Shown here piece after piece: positions 1-8,061 of a stretch of 64,000 bases of DNA. Each line of letters starts with the position of its first letter. Position 1 is the first letter of the stretch. Made by a program: the position numbers and the translations under genes. This DNA is from FEB-22 sp003105195 (GTDB taxonomy: Bacteria; Pseudomonadota; Alphaproteobacteria; Rhizobiales; Xanthobacteraceae): positions 1-64,000 of the forward strand of contig JAOSKV010000002.1 in the NCBI GenBank assembly GCA_027493405.1, in the 5' to 3' direction. The notes below the pieces were generated by a model. The model searched no databases. It saw only the letters and a program-made list of their open reading frames with translations, and had not been told where the DNA came from.

Positions 1-412
1 CGCCCATGATCAGGAGCACCAGCAGCCAGTGCCCGCCGTCGATGGCGGTCAGCATGGGCTTGCGGCCCGCGAAGGCGTTGTTGACCACCATGGTGGCGAG
101 CACGAAGCCGAGCCACAGGAACAGCGCCGAGATCACGCCGTTGCGGAGCGTCACCTGGCCGGCCCCGAGATGGCCGATGGTGCCGGCCAGCACCCAGGCC
201 ATCACGAGCTCGGCCAGGAAGCTCAGCACGAACGGCAGGTAGGCGCCGGGCGTGCCGGCGAGCGCGGCCTTCTCGGCCTTGAAAGCCTCCATGGACTTGC
301 CTTGCGCGGCGACCCACCGCGACCCGAGCATTCCGTACCAGACGGCCCCTGCGACCCAGGCCGCAATGGCCGCGAGCACGATCGCCAGATAGTTCATGCC
401 GCCGAAGCTCAT
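1..412 (-). CDS. DUF1761-type small membrane protein (C-terminus cut by window edge)
   Basis: Reading the minus strand from the ATG at 412 gives an uninterrupted frame to the window edge: MSFGGMNYLAIVLAAIAAW at the start, then VWYGMLGSRW, then three further hydrophobic stretches. The arrangement of about four membrane helices with an early W-YG-LG--W motif fits the DUF1761 family, whose members are usually 130-150 residues, so only a few residues are missing. The function of the family is unknown. It is an inner-membrane protein by inference. No operon partner is visible; the next gene (methyltransferase) is on the same strand, 106 bp upstream, separated by a palindromic repeat. Confidence 0.65.
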   Translation of the reverse strand, partial: MSFGGMNYLAIVLAAIAAWVAGAVWYGMLGSRWVAAQGKSMEAFKAEKAALAGTPGAYLPFVLSFLAELVMAWVLAGTIGHLGAGQVTLRNGVISALFLWLGFVLATMVVNNAFAGRKPMLTAIDGGHWLLVLLIMG

Positions 413-437
413 GGCGTCCTCCCCCAAGTTGCGCAGA

Positions 438-512
438 GTATCGCAGCCCGGATGAGCGCAGGCGACATCCGGGACGCTGATCCCCCCATTTCGTTCCGCT
501 CATGCGGGCTAC
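438..512. repeat. palindromic intergenic repeat (GCCCGGATGAGCG type)
   Basis: GCCCGGATGAGCG at 446-458 is matched by its inverted copy at 497-509 with one mismatch. A similar sequence (CATCCGGGTGTCGCTTGCGC, then CACCGGGCTAC) lies near 62447. This type of repeat is common between genes in Rhizobiales genomes. Confidence 0.6.
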
Positions 513-518
513 AGGTCC

Positions 519-1220
519 CTATTTCAACCGCCAGACCGCGGTGCGCTTGATATCGTAGTCCTCCAGGTCGCGCGTGACCGGCACGGAATACTCGCGGCAC
601 ATCTCGAGCCGGTGCCTGGGCAGGTAGGTGCGGCCCGGGTCGCCGATCAGCACGCGACTCCCATGGGCCGCGTGAGCCTCCAGGAAGGCCAGCGCTCGCG
701 CAGCGGTATCGCGCTCGTAGAACAGGTCGCCCACCAGGATCACGTCGTAGCGCGAGCCGGGCACGGGCCGGTCGAGGAGATCCTGCACGAGCACCTCGAC
801 ATAGACGCCGTTCGCCGCGCCGTTGAGCGCGATCGCGTCCTCCGCCAAGGCATCGATGTCGGACGCCACCACGGGCGCGGCGCCGGCGAGCGCGGCCGCG
901 ATGCCGACCAGGCCCGAGCCCGCCGCGAGATCGAGCACGCGCGCGCCGGCGACCAGCTCGCGATGGTCGAGCAGATAGCGCGCGAGCGCCTGCCCGCCGG
1001 CCCAGGCGAAGGCCCAATAGGGCGGCGGCAGGCCGATGGCGCCGAGCTCCTCCTCGGTCTTGTGCCAGAGCGGAACCGACTCGTCGGCGAGGTGCAGTCG
1101 GATCTCCGGGACGTGAGGAACGGGCCGCAAGCGCGTGTTGGCGCGCACGAAATCGCGGCGCGGCCCCGGGGTCGCGGAACCAAGGGCGGTTGCGGCGCAT
1201 TCCTGAGGTCTTGAGCCCAC
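519..1220 (-). CDS. class I SAM-dependent methyltransferase, ETFB-lysine-methyltransferase-like
   Basis: The product starts near RDFVRANTRLRPVPHVPEI, has the SAM-binding motif VLDLAAGSGLVGIAAA, an acidic residue after the second strand (VVASDIDA), and a VGDLFYE segment. This pattern is that of the small METTL20/ETFBKMT-like group, which in bacteria methylates the beta chain of electron transfer flavoprotein; the exact substrate here is inferred. No ATG lies in a sensible place. I chose the GTG at 1220, preceded by a G-rich stretch; a second GTG at 1148 would remove part of the conserved N-terminal region. A much longer open frame continues upstream but is only the shadow of the topoisomerase gene. 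It diverges from topoisomerase IB with only 12 bp between the starts. Confidence 0.72.
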   Translation of the reverse strand: MGSRPQECAATALGSATPGPRRDFVRANTRLRPVPHVPEIRLHLADESVPLWHKTEEELGAIGLPPPYWAFAWAGGQALARYLLDHRELVAGARVLDLAAGSGLVGIAAALAGAAPVVASDIDALAEDAIALNGAANGVYVEVLVQDLLDRPVPGSRYDVILVGDLFYERDTAARALAFLEAHAAHGSRVLIGDPGRTYLPRHRLEMCREYSVPVTRDLEDYDIKRTAVWRLK

Positions 1221-1232
1221 GCAGGACCCCCC

Positions 1233-2330
1233 ATGGCGGTTGCGGCCGACATCGCAGTCACGACGCGTGCCGCGGCCGGTCCGGCGCGGCAGGCGGCGCG
1301 GCGCGCGCATCCGCTTCGGGCGATGCTGCGGCGCGCGGGCCTGACATATGTCGAGAGCGTCGCCTTGACCATCCGCCGCGAACGGTACGGCAGGGGCTTC
1401 GCCTACTACGACGCGGAGGGCGCGCCGATCCGCGACCGCAAGCTCGTCAAGCGATTGGCACGGCTCGCGGTCCCACCCGCCTATCGCGACGTGATGTATG
1501 CCGAGGATCCGCGGGCTCATCTGCAGGCGATCGGACGCGACGCCGCCGGGCGGCTGCAATACCGCTATCATCCGGACTGGCAGCACATCCGCGAGACGCG
1601 CAAGGCCGCGCGGCTCGCGCGACTGATCGAGGCGCTGCCGCGGCTGCGGCGCGCGATCGGACGATATCTCGCGCGGGCGGAGCCCGATCGCGCTCTCGCG
1701 CTCGCCGCGGTCCTTGCGCTGGTGGACCGGACGGCGATCCGCGCCGGCTGCGAGACCTATTCGCGGCTCAACGGCACGCGCGGCGCCGCGACGCTGCTCA
1801 AGTCGAATGTCGGGATCGCGGGCGCCGCCATCACCCTGACCTTCCGGGCCAAAGGCGGGCAGAGCGTGCGCAAGAGGCTGCGCGACCGGCGCCTGGCGCA
1901 GGCCCTTTCGGTCCTGCGGCAGCTGCCGGGCCGGCGGCTGTTCCAGTATCGCGACGCGGACGGAAGGGTGCGGCCGCTGCGGCGCCGCGACGTGAACGCC
2001 TTCCTGCGCGAGACCGCGGGCTGCGAGGTCACGCTGAAGGACTTCCGAACGCTGATGGCCTCGGCCGGCGTGCTCGAGGCGCTGTCGCAGACGGAGCCCG
2101 CGCCCAGCGCGCGGGCCCGGCGCCGGCAGGTGCTCGAGGCGGTGCGCAAGGCCGCCGATCACCTCGCCAACACGCCGACCATCTGCCGCAAGAGCTACGT
2201 GCACGACAGCGTCATTACGGCCTTCGAGAACGGCGCGCTCGTCCGCTTCGCGGATCGCTTCAGGACCTCGCGCTCCGCGGCCCTGCGCGAGCGGGTGCTG
2301 GCGCAGGTCATCTCGGCTGCGGCCGCATAG
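1233..2330 (+). CDS. type IB DNA topoisomerase
   Basis: A 365-residue protein of the poxvirus-like bacterial topoisomerase IB family, which relaxes supercoils by nicking one strand through a 3'-phosphotyrosine. Visible features are the N-terminal domain with the RYGRGFAYYD and YRYHPDW motifs, the active-site region with ETYSRLNGTRGAATL (first Arg), FRAKGG (Lys) and KDFRT (second Arg), and CRKSYVH near the C-terminus with the nucleophile at about Tyr322. Length matches the family. The ATG at 1233 follows GGACCCCCC and is the only sensible start. Family members are common in soil alphaproteobacteria, and the gene stands alone here. Confidence 0.93.
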   Translation: MAVAADIAVTTRAAAGPARQAARRAHPLRAMLRRAGLTYVESVALTIRRERYGRGFAYYDAEGAPIRDRKLVKRLARLAVPPAYRDVMYAEDPRAHLQAIGRDAAGRLQYRYHPDWQHIRETRKAARLARLIEALPRLRRAIGRYLARAEPDRALALAAVLALVDRTAIRAGCETYSRLNGTRGAATLLKSNVGIAGAAITLTFRAKGGQSVRKRLRDRRLAQALSVLRQLPGRRLFQYRDADGRVRPLRRRDVNAFLRETAGCEVTLKDFRTLMASAGVLEALSQTEPAPSARARRRQVLEAVRKAADHLANTPTICRKSYVHDSVITAFENGALVRFADRFRTSRSAALRERVLAQVISAAAA

Positions 2331-2380
2331 GCCGGGACGCCGGCATCGTGCTATCTGGGGAGCCCTTCGCAGGAGCTCCC

Positions 2381-3604
2381 ATGCCCGCCATCAAGCCCGA
2401 CCGCGTTCTCGGCGATCTCTACAAGCTGCGCACCTTCGGTGCCTACAAGACCGGCGTGCATCGCCCGACGCTTACGCCCGACGACGTCGCGGCGCGCGCC
2501 TGGTTCGCGGCGCGGATGACGGAGGCGGGCCTCGACACCACCATCGACGGCATCGGCAACATCCTCGGCAGGAGCCGCGCAAGCGGGCCCAAGATGCTGT
2601 CCGGCTCGCATCTGGAAAGCCAGAACCATGCGGGCTGGCTCGACGGGCCGCTCGGCATGGTCTACGCGCTCGAGGCCGCGCGCGCGATCGCGGAGGATCC
2701 GGCCTGCCGTGATCTCGGCGTGGACGTCGTCTCCTTCATCGACGAGGAAGGGCATTTCGGCTCGTTCCTCGGCAGCCGCGCGTTCACGGGCCTGCTGAGC
2801 GAGGAGGAGATCGACCAGGTGCGCAATCGCACCACCGGCCAGCCGCTGCGCGAGGCGCTCGCCGCCGCCGGCTATGCGGGGCGGCCGCGGCTCGCGCTCG
2901 AGCCCGCGCGCTACAAGGGATTCTTCGAGGCGCATATCGAGCAGGGCGATACGCTGGAATCGGCCGGCCTGCGCATCGGCGTGGTCACCGCCATCGTCGC
3001 GATCTGGCAGTACCGCATCACCGCGGCGGGCGAGCAGAACCATGCCGGGACCACCAGCATGACGCGCCGGCGCGATGCCGGCCTCGCCCTGGTGCGTCTG
3101 CTCGCCGCGATCGACAAGCGTTTTCCGGAGGTCGCGGGGCCGCGCAGCGTGTGGACCACCGGGCGCATCACCCTCGATCCGGGCCAGCAGAGCATCATTC
3201 CGGGGCGCGCCGAGGCGCTGTTCCAGCTGCGCGACGCCGATCCGGTGGTGCTCGACCGCATGCATGCGACGCTCAACGAGCTGGTCGAGACCGCGAACCG
3301 CGACAGCCGCTGCCCGCTGACGCTCGAGCGGCTCAGCGCCTCGACGCCCGCCGCGATGGACGAGCGGTTGATGGCGGCGCTCGATGCCGCGGCCGAGCGG
3401 CACGCACCGGCCAAGCACATGCGCCTGCCGAGCGCCGCCGGCCACGACGCGCAGTTCATGGCCAGGAAGCTCCCGGCCGCCATGATGTTCGTGCCCTCGA
3501 TCGGCGGCATCAGTCACCACTGGGACGAGAACACCAGCGACGAGGACATCGTGCTGGGCGCGCAGGTATTCGCCGACGCGATCGCGGAGGTGCTCAGGGG
3601 GTGA
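2381..3604 (+). CDS. M20-family amidohydrolase (N-carbamoyl-amino-acid hydrolase / allantoate amidohydrolase type)
   Basis: A 407-residue zinc amidohydrolase that should remove a carbamoyl group from an N-carbamoyl amino acid or ureide. Motifs in order: GNILGR, GSHLESQNHAGWLDGPLG (metal His and Asp region), DEEGHFG (catalytic Glu pair), EAHIEQG (metal His), GEQNHAGTTSM (dimerisation-domain His), SAAGHDAQ and a terminal HHWDEN. The first metal motif usually reads HLDT-NGG-FDG and the last HSP-E, so this is a divergent member with altered substrate contacts. The start is set by AGGAG at 2371, 5 bp before the ATG. The open frame extends further upstream, but that is the topoisomerase shadow. It stands alone, so the substrate is not known. 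Confidence 0.85.
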   Translation: MPAIKPDRVLGDLYKLRTFGAYKTGVHRPTLTPDDVAARAWFAARMTEAGLDTTIDGIGNILGRSRASGPKMLSGSHLESQNHAGWLDGPLGMVYALEAARAIAEDPACRDLGVDVVSFIDEEGHFGSFLGSRAFTGLLSEEEIDQVRNRTTGQPLREALAAAGYAGRPRLALEPARYKGFFEAHIEQGDTLESAGLRIGVVTAIVAIWQYRITAAGEQNHAGTTSMTRRRDAGLALVRLLAAIDKRFPEVAGPRSVWTTGRITLDPGQQSIIPGRAEALFQLRDADPVVLDRMHATLNELVETANRDSRCPLTLERLSASTPAAMDERLMAALDAAAERHAPAKHMRLPSAAGHDAQFMARKLPAAMMFVPSIGGISHHWDENTSDEDIVLGAQVFADAIAEVLRG

Positions 3605-3611
3605 CGGTCGC

Positions 3612-3735
3612 TCTGGGAGTCATCCCGGCCAAGCGAGCGACACCGAGCGCGAGCCGGGATCTATAACCCCTGTCCATCCGCATCTCGACCACTGGGGTCA
3701 TGGATCCCGGCCCTCGCTTCGCTCGGCCGGGATGG
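3612..3735. repeat. dispersed palindromic repeat (TCATCCCGGCC ... GGCCGGGATG)
   Basis: The gap after the amidohydrolase gene contains inverted copies of TCATCCCGGCC and GGCCGGGATG with an inner GAGCCGGGATC / GGATCCCGGC pair. Related copies lie at 22115-22175 and 24580-24776. No coding potential is seen. Confidence 0.75.
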
Positions 3736-3748
3736 CGCCCCGAACGCG

Positions 3749-4165
3749 TCACTTCACCCCGCCCATGCGGCAGATTTGCTTCCACGCGTCCGCGGTCACG
3801 GGCTGCACCGAGAGGCGCGAGTGCTTGAGGAGCGCCATGTCCTTCAGGCGCGGCTCGGTCTTGATGGTGGCGAGGCGCACGGGCTTTGGCACCGGGGTGA
3901 CGGCCTTCACGTCGACGCAGACGAATTTCCCGGTCTCGTCGGTCGGATCCGGATAGTGCGCGCGGATCACCTCGACGATGCCGACGATCTCCTTGCCCTC
4001 GCCCGAGTGATAGAAGAAGGCCCGGTCGCCCTTCTTCATCTTCATCAGGTTCTGCTTGGCCGTGTGGTTGCGCACGCCGGTCCAGGGCTCGCCCTTGGCG
4101 CCGCGCTTGACCTGGTCGTCCCAAGAGAACGTCTCGGGCTCGGTCTTCACCAGCCAGTAGGCCAT
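3749..4165 (-). CDS. EVE domain protein
   Basis: The protein begins MAYWLVKTEPETFSWDD and contains GVRNHTAKQNL, MKKGDRAFFYHSG and VGIVEV. These are the hallmark motifs of the EVE domain, a PUA-like fold that binds modified bases in nucleic acids; its cellular role in alphaproteobacteria is not settled. Length (138 residues) equals a single EVE domain. Two ATGs are possible. The one at 4171 overlaps the gpsA stop as ATGA, but GAGG lies only 1-2 bases before it and 7 bases before the ATG at 4165, so I prefer 4165. It is the last gene of the tsaD-gpsA-EVE operon. Confidence 0.9.
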   Translation of the reverse strand: MAYWLVKTEPETFSWDDQVKRGAKGEPWTGVRNHTAKQNLMKMKKGDRAFFYHSGEGKEIVGIVEVIRAHYPDPTDETGKFVCVDVKAVTPVPKPVRLATIKTEPRLKDMALLKHSRLSVQPVTADAWKQICRMGGVK

Positions 4166-4167
4166 GG

Positions 4168-5157
4168 TCATCCCTCGGCACGGAAAGGTCGCGTCAGCAG
4201 CGACTCGATGGCTTCATCGACGCTCAGGCGGCCGTCGAGCACGGCCGCAATCGCAATGCAGATCGGCATGTCGACCTCGCGCTCGGCGGCCAGCTCGACC
4301 ACGACGGCGGCCGTGAAGGCGCCCTCGGCGAGCTTGCCCTCGCGCTGCACCTCCGCGAGCGGGCGGCCTTCGCCGAGCGCGATGCCGAGCGAGAAGTTGC
4401 GCGACTGCGGGCTGCCGCAAGTCAGGATCAGGTCGCCGAGCCCGGAGAGGCCGGTCAGCGTCTCGGGCCGCGCGCCGAAGGCGCGGCCGAAGCGCATCAG
4501 CTCGGCGAAGCCGCGGGTGATCAGCGCGGCGGCGGCGCTCGCGCCGAGCCTGCGCCCTGCGACGATGCCGGCCGCGATGGCGAGCACGTTCTTGGCGGCG
4601 CCGCCGATCTCGACGCCCCGCACGTCGGTCGTGTGATAGGGCCGGAAGGTGGCCGAGCCGAGCGCATGGGCGAGCGCCACCGCGCCTGCCGGGTCCGCGC
4701 AGGCGAGCGTCACGGCGGTCGGCAGCCCGCGGGCCACCTCCGCGGCGAAGCCGGGCCCGGAGAGGATCGCGGGACGCGCGTCCGGCAACGCCTCGGCAAT
4801 CACCTCGGTCATGAAGCGGTGCGTGCGGCGCTCGATCCCCTTGGCGCAGGCGACGACCGGGGTTCCGGGGTCGATGAGATGGGCGAAGGAGGTCGCGGCC
4901 TTGCGCATCTCCTGCGAGGGAACGGCCAGCAGGACGAGGTCGTTGCGCGCGACGTCGCTGAGCGCGCCTGTCACGCGAATGCGCCTGTCGAGGCGAATGC
5001 CGGGCAGGCGCGGGTTCTCGCCCGTCGAACGCAGCGAATCGACCGCGTCGAGGTCGCGGGCCCACAGCACCACCTGGCGACCCGCGCGCGCCGCCACGGT
5101 GGCAAGCGCGCTGCCCCAGGCGCCCGCACCGACCACCGCGATGGTCTCCAGCGCCAT
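4168..5157 (-). CDS. gpsA: NAD(P)H-dependent glycerol-3-phosphate dehydrogenase
   Basis: A 329-residue cytosolic enzyme that reduces dihydroxyacetone phosphate to sn-glycerol 3-phosphate for phospholipid synthesis. It has the dinucleotide motif GAGAWGSALA (residues 10-19), LAVPSQEMR, ACAKGIE, SGPGFAAEVARGLPTAV and EIGGAAKNVLAIAAGI with the catalytic Lys, and GLSGLGDLILTC near the C-terminal domain. Length fits the family. The start lies 3 bp after the tsaD stop, so the two genes are translationally linked. The tsaD-gpsA-EVE order is conserved in Rhizobiales. Confidence 0.97.
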   Translation of the reverse strand: MALETIAVVGAGAWGSALATVAARAGRQVVLWARDLDAVDSLRSTGENPRLPGIRLDRRIRVTGALSDVARNDLVLLAVPSQEMRKAATSFAHLIDPGTPVVACAKGIERRTHRFMTEVIAEALPDARPAILSGPGFAAEVARGLPTAVTLACADPAGAVALAHALGSATFRPYHTTDVRGVEIGGAAKNVLAIAAGIVAGRRLGASAAAALITRGFAELMRFGRAFGARPETLTGLSGLGDLILTCGSPQSRNFSLGIALGEGRPLAEVQREGKLAEGAFTAAVVVELAAEREVDMPICIAIAAVLDGRLSVDEAIESLLTRPFRAEG

Positions 5158-5160
5158 CCG

Positions 5161-6198
5161 TCAGGCTCCGGCCGGCGCTTCGAGCGGCCAGCGCGCGCGC
5201 GGCGCCACGTCGAGGGTGTCGGTCAGGCCGAGCGCGAGGCGCTCGCAGCCCGCCCAGGCGATGATCGCGCCATTGTCGGTGCAGAGCTCGACCGGCGGCG
5301 CCACCAGCACGGTGCCGGCCTCGTAGGCGACGCGCTCGAGCACGCGGCGGATCGCGGCATTGGCCGCGACCCCGCCGGCCGCGACCAGGGCGGTCGGGCC
5401 CCCGAAACGCTCGCGAAAGACGCGCAGTCCCGCATGCAGCCGGTCGCCGATCACGTCCACCACGGCGGCCTGGAACGAGGCACAGAGATCCGCCACGTCC
5501 TTGTCGCTGAGCGGGGCGACCTTCTCGGCCTCCAGGCGGAGCGCGGTCTTGAGCCCCGAGAGCGAGAAGTCCGCATGGGCGCGGCCGAGCAGCGGACGCG
5601 GCAGCGTGAACCGGTCGGGGTCGCCGCGCAGCGCCTCGCGCTCGACATGCGGGCCGCCCGGATAGGGCAGGCCGATGAGCTTGGCGGTCTTGTCGAAGGC
5701 CTCGCCGAGGGCATCGTCCATGGTGGTGCCGATCAGCGCGTAGCGGCCGACATCGAGCACGGCGACGATCTGCGTATGGCCGCCGGAGGCGAGGAACAGG
5801 CAATACGGGAAGGGCGTCCGGTCGGTCAGGCGCGCCGTCAGCGCATGGGCCTCGAGATGGTTGACTGCGATCAGCGGACGCTCGGCGACCAGCGCGATGG
5901 CCTTGGCGGTGGTCAGCCCGACGATGACGCCGCCGATCAGGCCCGGCCCGGCCGCCGCCGCGATACCGTCGAGGTCGCCGAAGGACAGCGCGGCCTCGGT
6001 CATGGCCTTGGCGATGACGTAGTCGAGGGATTCGACATGGGCGCGCGCCGCGATCTCGGGCACGACGCCTCCGAACACGGCATGCTCGCCTTGCGAAAGG
6101 ACCACGTTGGCGAGGATCTCGCCCCGGCCGTCCTCATGACGGCGCACGACCGCGGCCGCGGTCTCGTCGCAGGTCGTCTCGATGCCGAGGATGAGCAT
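5161..6198 (-). CDS. tsaD: tRNA N6-adenosine threonylcarbamoyltransferase
   Basis: This is the catalytic subunit that transfers the threonylcarbamoyl group to A37 of ANN-decoding tRNAs. Seen motifs are ILGIETTCDETAAAVV at the N-terminus, EIAARAHVES, AAGPGLIGGV, NHLEAHAL (metal-binding His114 and His118), FLASGGHTQ, GGVAANAAIR and CTDNGAIIAW near the C-terminus. I placed the start at the ATG at 6198, giving MLILGIETT as is usual for the family; an ATG 13 codons upstream (6237) would add a tail without conserved features. First gene of a leftward operon with gpsA and EVE, divergent from hemC. Confidence 0.96.
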   Translation of the reverse strand: MLILGIETTCDETAAAVVRRHEDGRGEILANVVLSQGEHAVFGGVVPEIAARAHVESLDYVIAKAMTEAALSFGDLDGIAAAAGPGLIGGVIVGLTTAKAIALVAERPLIAVNHLEAHALTARLTDRTPFPYCLFLASGGHTQIVAVLDVGRYALIGTTMDDALGEAFDKTAKLIGLPYPGGPHVEREALRGDPDRFTLPRPLLGRAHADFSLSGLKTALRLEAEKVAPLSDKDVADLCASFQAAVVDVIGDRLHAGLRVFRERFGGPTALVAAGGVAANAAIRRVLERVAYEAGTVLVAPPVELCTDNGAIIAWAGCERLALGLTDTLDVAPRARWPLEAPAGA

Positions 6199-6349
6199 CA
6201 GCCACCCGGGATGCTGGCGGCGCGCAAGCCCCGACATCCGGTTCCCGGTCGCCGGGGTCGTGCGCCATCGGGACCACTACGCTTCCGCCGAGCGCCTGCT
6301 GTCCCTATGATCGCGCCCGCCCGGTCATCCGGTAGCATTGTGGGGTCCC

Positions 6350-7279
6350 ATGGCGCAATCTTCCGTCCCGCGCATCGGCACGCGCGGCAGCCCGCTGGCG
6401 CTGGCGCAGGCCCGCATGGTGCGCGCGCGCCTCGCGGATGCGCTCGGCTGCGAGGCGGAGGCGATCGAGATGCGCGTGATCCGCACCTCGGGAGACCGCA
6501 TCCAGGACCGGCCGCTGTCGGAGGTCGGCGGCAAGGGGCTCTTCACCAAGGAGATCGAGGAGGCGCTGCGCGCCGGCGAGATCGATCTCGCGGTGCATTC
6601 CGCCAAGGACATGCCGACCGTGCTGCCGGAGGGCCTGGAGCTCGCGGTCTGCCTGGAGCGCGAAGACGTGCGCGATGCCTTCATCAGCCGGCGCGCGCGC
6701 GGCCTCGGCGAGCTGCCCGGCGGAGCCGTCGTCGGAACGGCGTCGCTGCGGCGTCAGGCGCTGGTGAAGCGGTTGCGGCCCGACCTGTCGGTGATCAATT
6801 TCCGCGGCAATGTGGAGACGCGGCTGCGCAAGCTCGACGCCGGCGAGGTGGACGCGACGCTGCTCGCGCGCGCCGGGCTCAACCGCCTCGGCCTCGCCGA
6901 CGCCGCCACCGCCATGCTGCCGGTGGACGACTTCCTGCCGGCGGTCGGCCAGGGCGCCGTGGGGATCGAGACGCGGCGCGACGATGCGCCCATGCGCGAG
7001 ATGGTCGGGAAGATCGATCACGCGGCGACCACTATCGCGGTCACCTGCGAGCGGGCCTTCCTGGCGGTGCTCGACGGCTCGTGCCGCACGCCGATCGCGG
7101 GCCACGCGACGCTCGACGGCGACACGATCCGCTTTCGCGGCATGATCCTGCGGCCCGACGGCAGCCAGTGGTTCGAGACGAGCCGGACGGGGCCGCGCGT
7201 GCAAGCCGTAGCGCTCGGCGCGGACGCGGGCGCCGAGCTGAAGGCGCGCGCACCGCGAGACTTCTTCGCCGCGGCCTGA
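6350..7279 (+). CDS. hemC: hydroxymethylbilane synthase (porphobilinogen deaminase)
   Basis: A 309-residue enzyme that joins four porphobilinogen units into hydroxymethylbilane in haem synthesis. Motifs: RIGTRGSPLALAQA at the start, HSAKDMPT with catalytic Asp87, GTASLRRQA, NFRGNVETRL, and DGSCRTPIAG with the dipyrromethane-carrying Cys245. The start is the ATG at 6350; a TTG at 6338 in the same frame is less likely. It lies 1 bp upstream of hemD and leads a four-gene rightward operon ending with hemY. Confidence 0.97.
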   Translation: MAQSSVPRIGTRGSPLALAQARMVRARLADALGCEAEAIEMRVIRTSGDRIQDRPLSEVGGKGLFTKEIEEALRAGEIDLAVHSAKDMPTVLPEGLELAVCLEREDVRDAFISRRARGLGELPGGAVVGTASLRRQALVKRLRPDLSVINFRGNVETRLRKLDAGEVDATLLARAGLNRLGLADAATAMLPVDDFLPAVGQGAVGIETRRDDAPMREMVGKIDHAATTIAVTCERAFLAVLDGSCRTPIAGHATLDGDTIRFRGMILRPDGSQWFETSRTGPRVQAVALGADAGAELKARAPRDFFAAA

Positions 7280-7280
7280 C

Positions 7281-7994
7281 ATGCGGCTGCTCGTCACCCG
7301 CCCGGAACCGGACGCGCTGCGGACCGCCGAGCATCTGCGCGCGCGCGGCCATGTCGCGATCGTCGCGCCGCTGATGCGCATCGAGGCGATCGATGCCGAC
7401 CTCGGCAGCGGTGCCTGGGCCGCGGTGCTGCTCACCAGTGCCAATGCGGCGCGCGCGGTCGCGACCCATCCGCGCCTGCCGGAGCTCATCGGGCTGCCGG
7501 TCCTCGCGGTCGGGCGCCAGAGCGCCGAGGCGGCGCGCGATTGCGGCTTCCGCGATGTCACGTCCGCCGAGGGCGCGGCAGAGGACCTCGTCCGGCTGAC
7601 GGCGGCGCGCGCGGCAGGGTGCCCGCGGCGCGTCCTCTACCTGGCCGGGCAGGACCAGTCGCGCGATCTCGCGGCGGAGCTTGCGCCGCACGGGGTGGAG
7701 GTGCGGACCGTCGTGATCTATCGCGCCGTGCCGCTACGACAGCTGCCGGCGGATGTCGTGGTGGAGCTCCGGGCCGGCCGGATCGAAGGCGCGCTGCACT
7801 ACTCGCGCCGCAGCGCCTCCGGCCTGCTCGAGGCCGCGGCCGCCGGCGGCGTGCGCGAGGCGGTGCTCGACCTCGCCCACTACTGCCTGTCCTTCGAGGT
7901 CGCAGCGGTGCTGCGCGAGGCCGGTGCCGGGCGGATGCAAGTGGCGCCCCGGCCGGACGAATGGTCGCTGATCGAGCTCATTCCCGCGGCCTGA
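7281..7994 (+). CDS. hemD: uroporphyrinogen-III synthase
   Basis: The next step after HemC: cyclises hydroxymethylbilane with inversion of ring D. The 237-residue protein starts MRLLVTRPEPDALRTAEHLR, has AVLLTSANAARAV and a late LHYSRRSASGLLEAA and CLSFEVAAVLREAG, the usual loosely conserved pattern of the family. Position directly behind hemC, 1 bp apart, supports the call more than the sequence does. The downstream COG4223 and HemY genes complete the classical alphaproteobacterial hem operon. Confidence 0.93.
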   Translation: MRLLVTRPEPDALRTAEHLRARGHVAIVAPLMRIEAIDADLGSGAWAAVLLTSANAARAVATHPRLPELIGLPVLAVGRQSAEAARDCGFRDVTSAEGAAEDLVRLTAARAAGCPRRVLYLAGQDQSRDLAAELAPHGVEVRTVVIYRAVPLRQLPADVVVELRAGRIEGALHYSRRSASGLLEAAAAGGVREAVLDLAHYCLSFEVAAVLREAGAGRMQVAPRPDEWSLIELIPAA

Positions 7995-8061
7995 GCGTTG
8001 TGGTCCCGCCCGGTCCGCAGTATTCCGGGGCGCAGCGGGGCGCGTGGATCGGAGACGCAGC

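Noticed and set aside
1190..3604. 804-codon frame that would fuse an N-terminal domain to the M20 amidohydrolase
   Set aside because: The first half is the +1 shadow of topoisomerase IB; the ribosome site at 2371 sets the true start.
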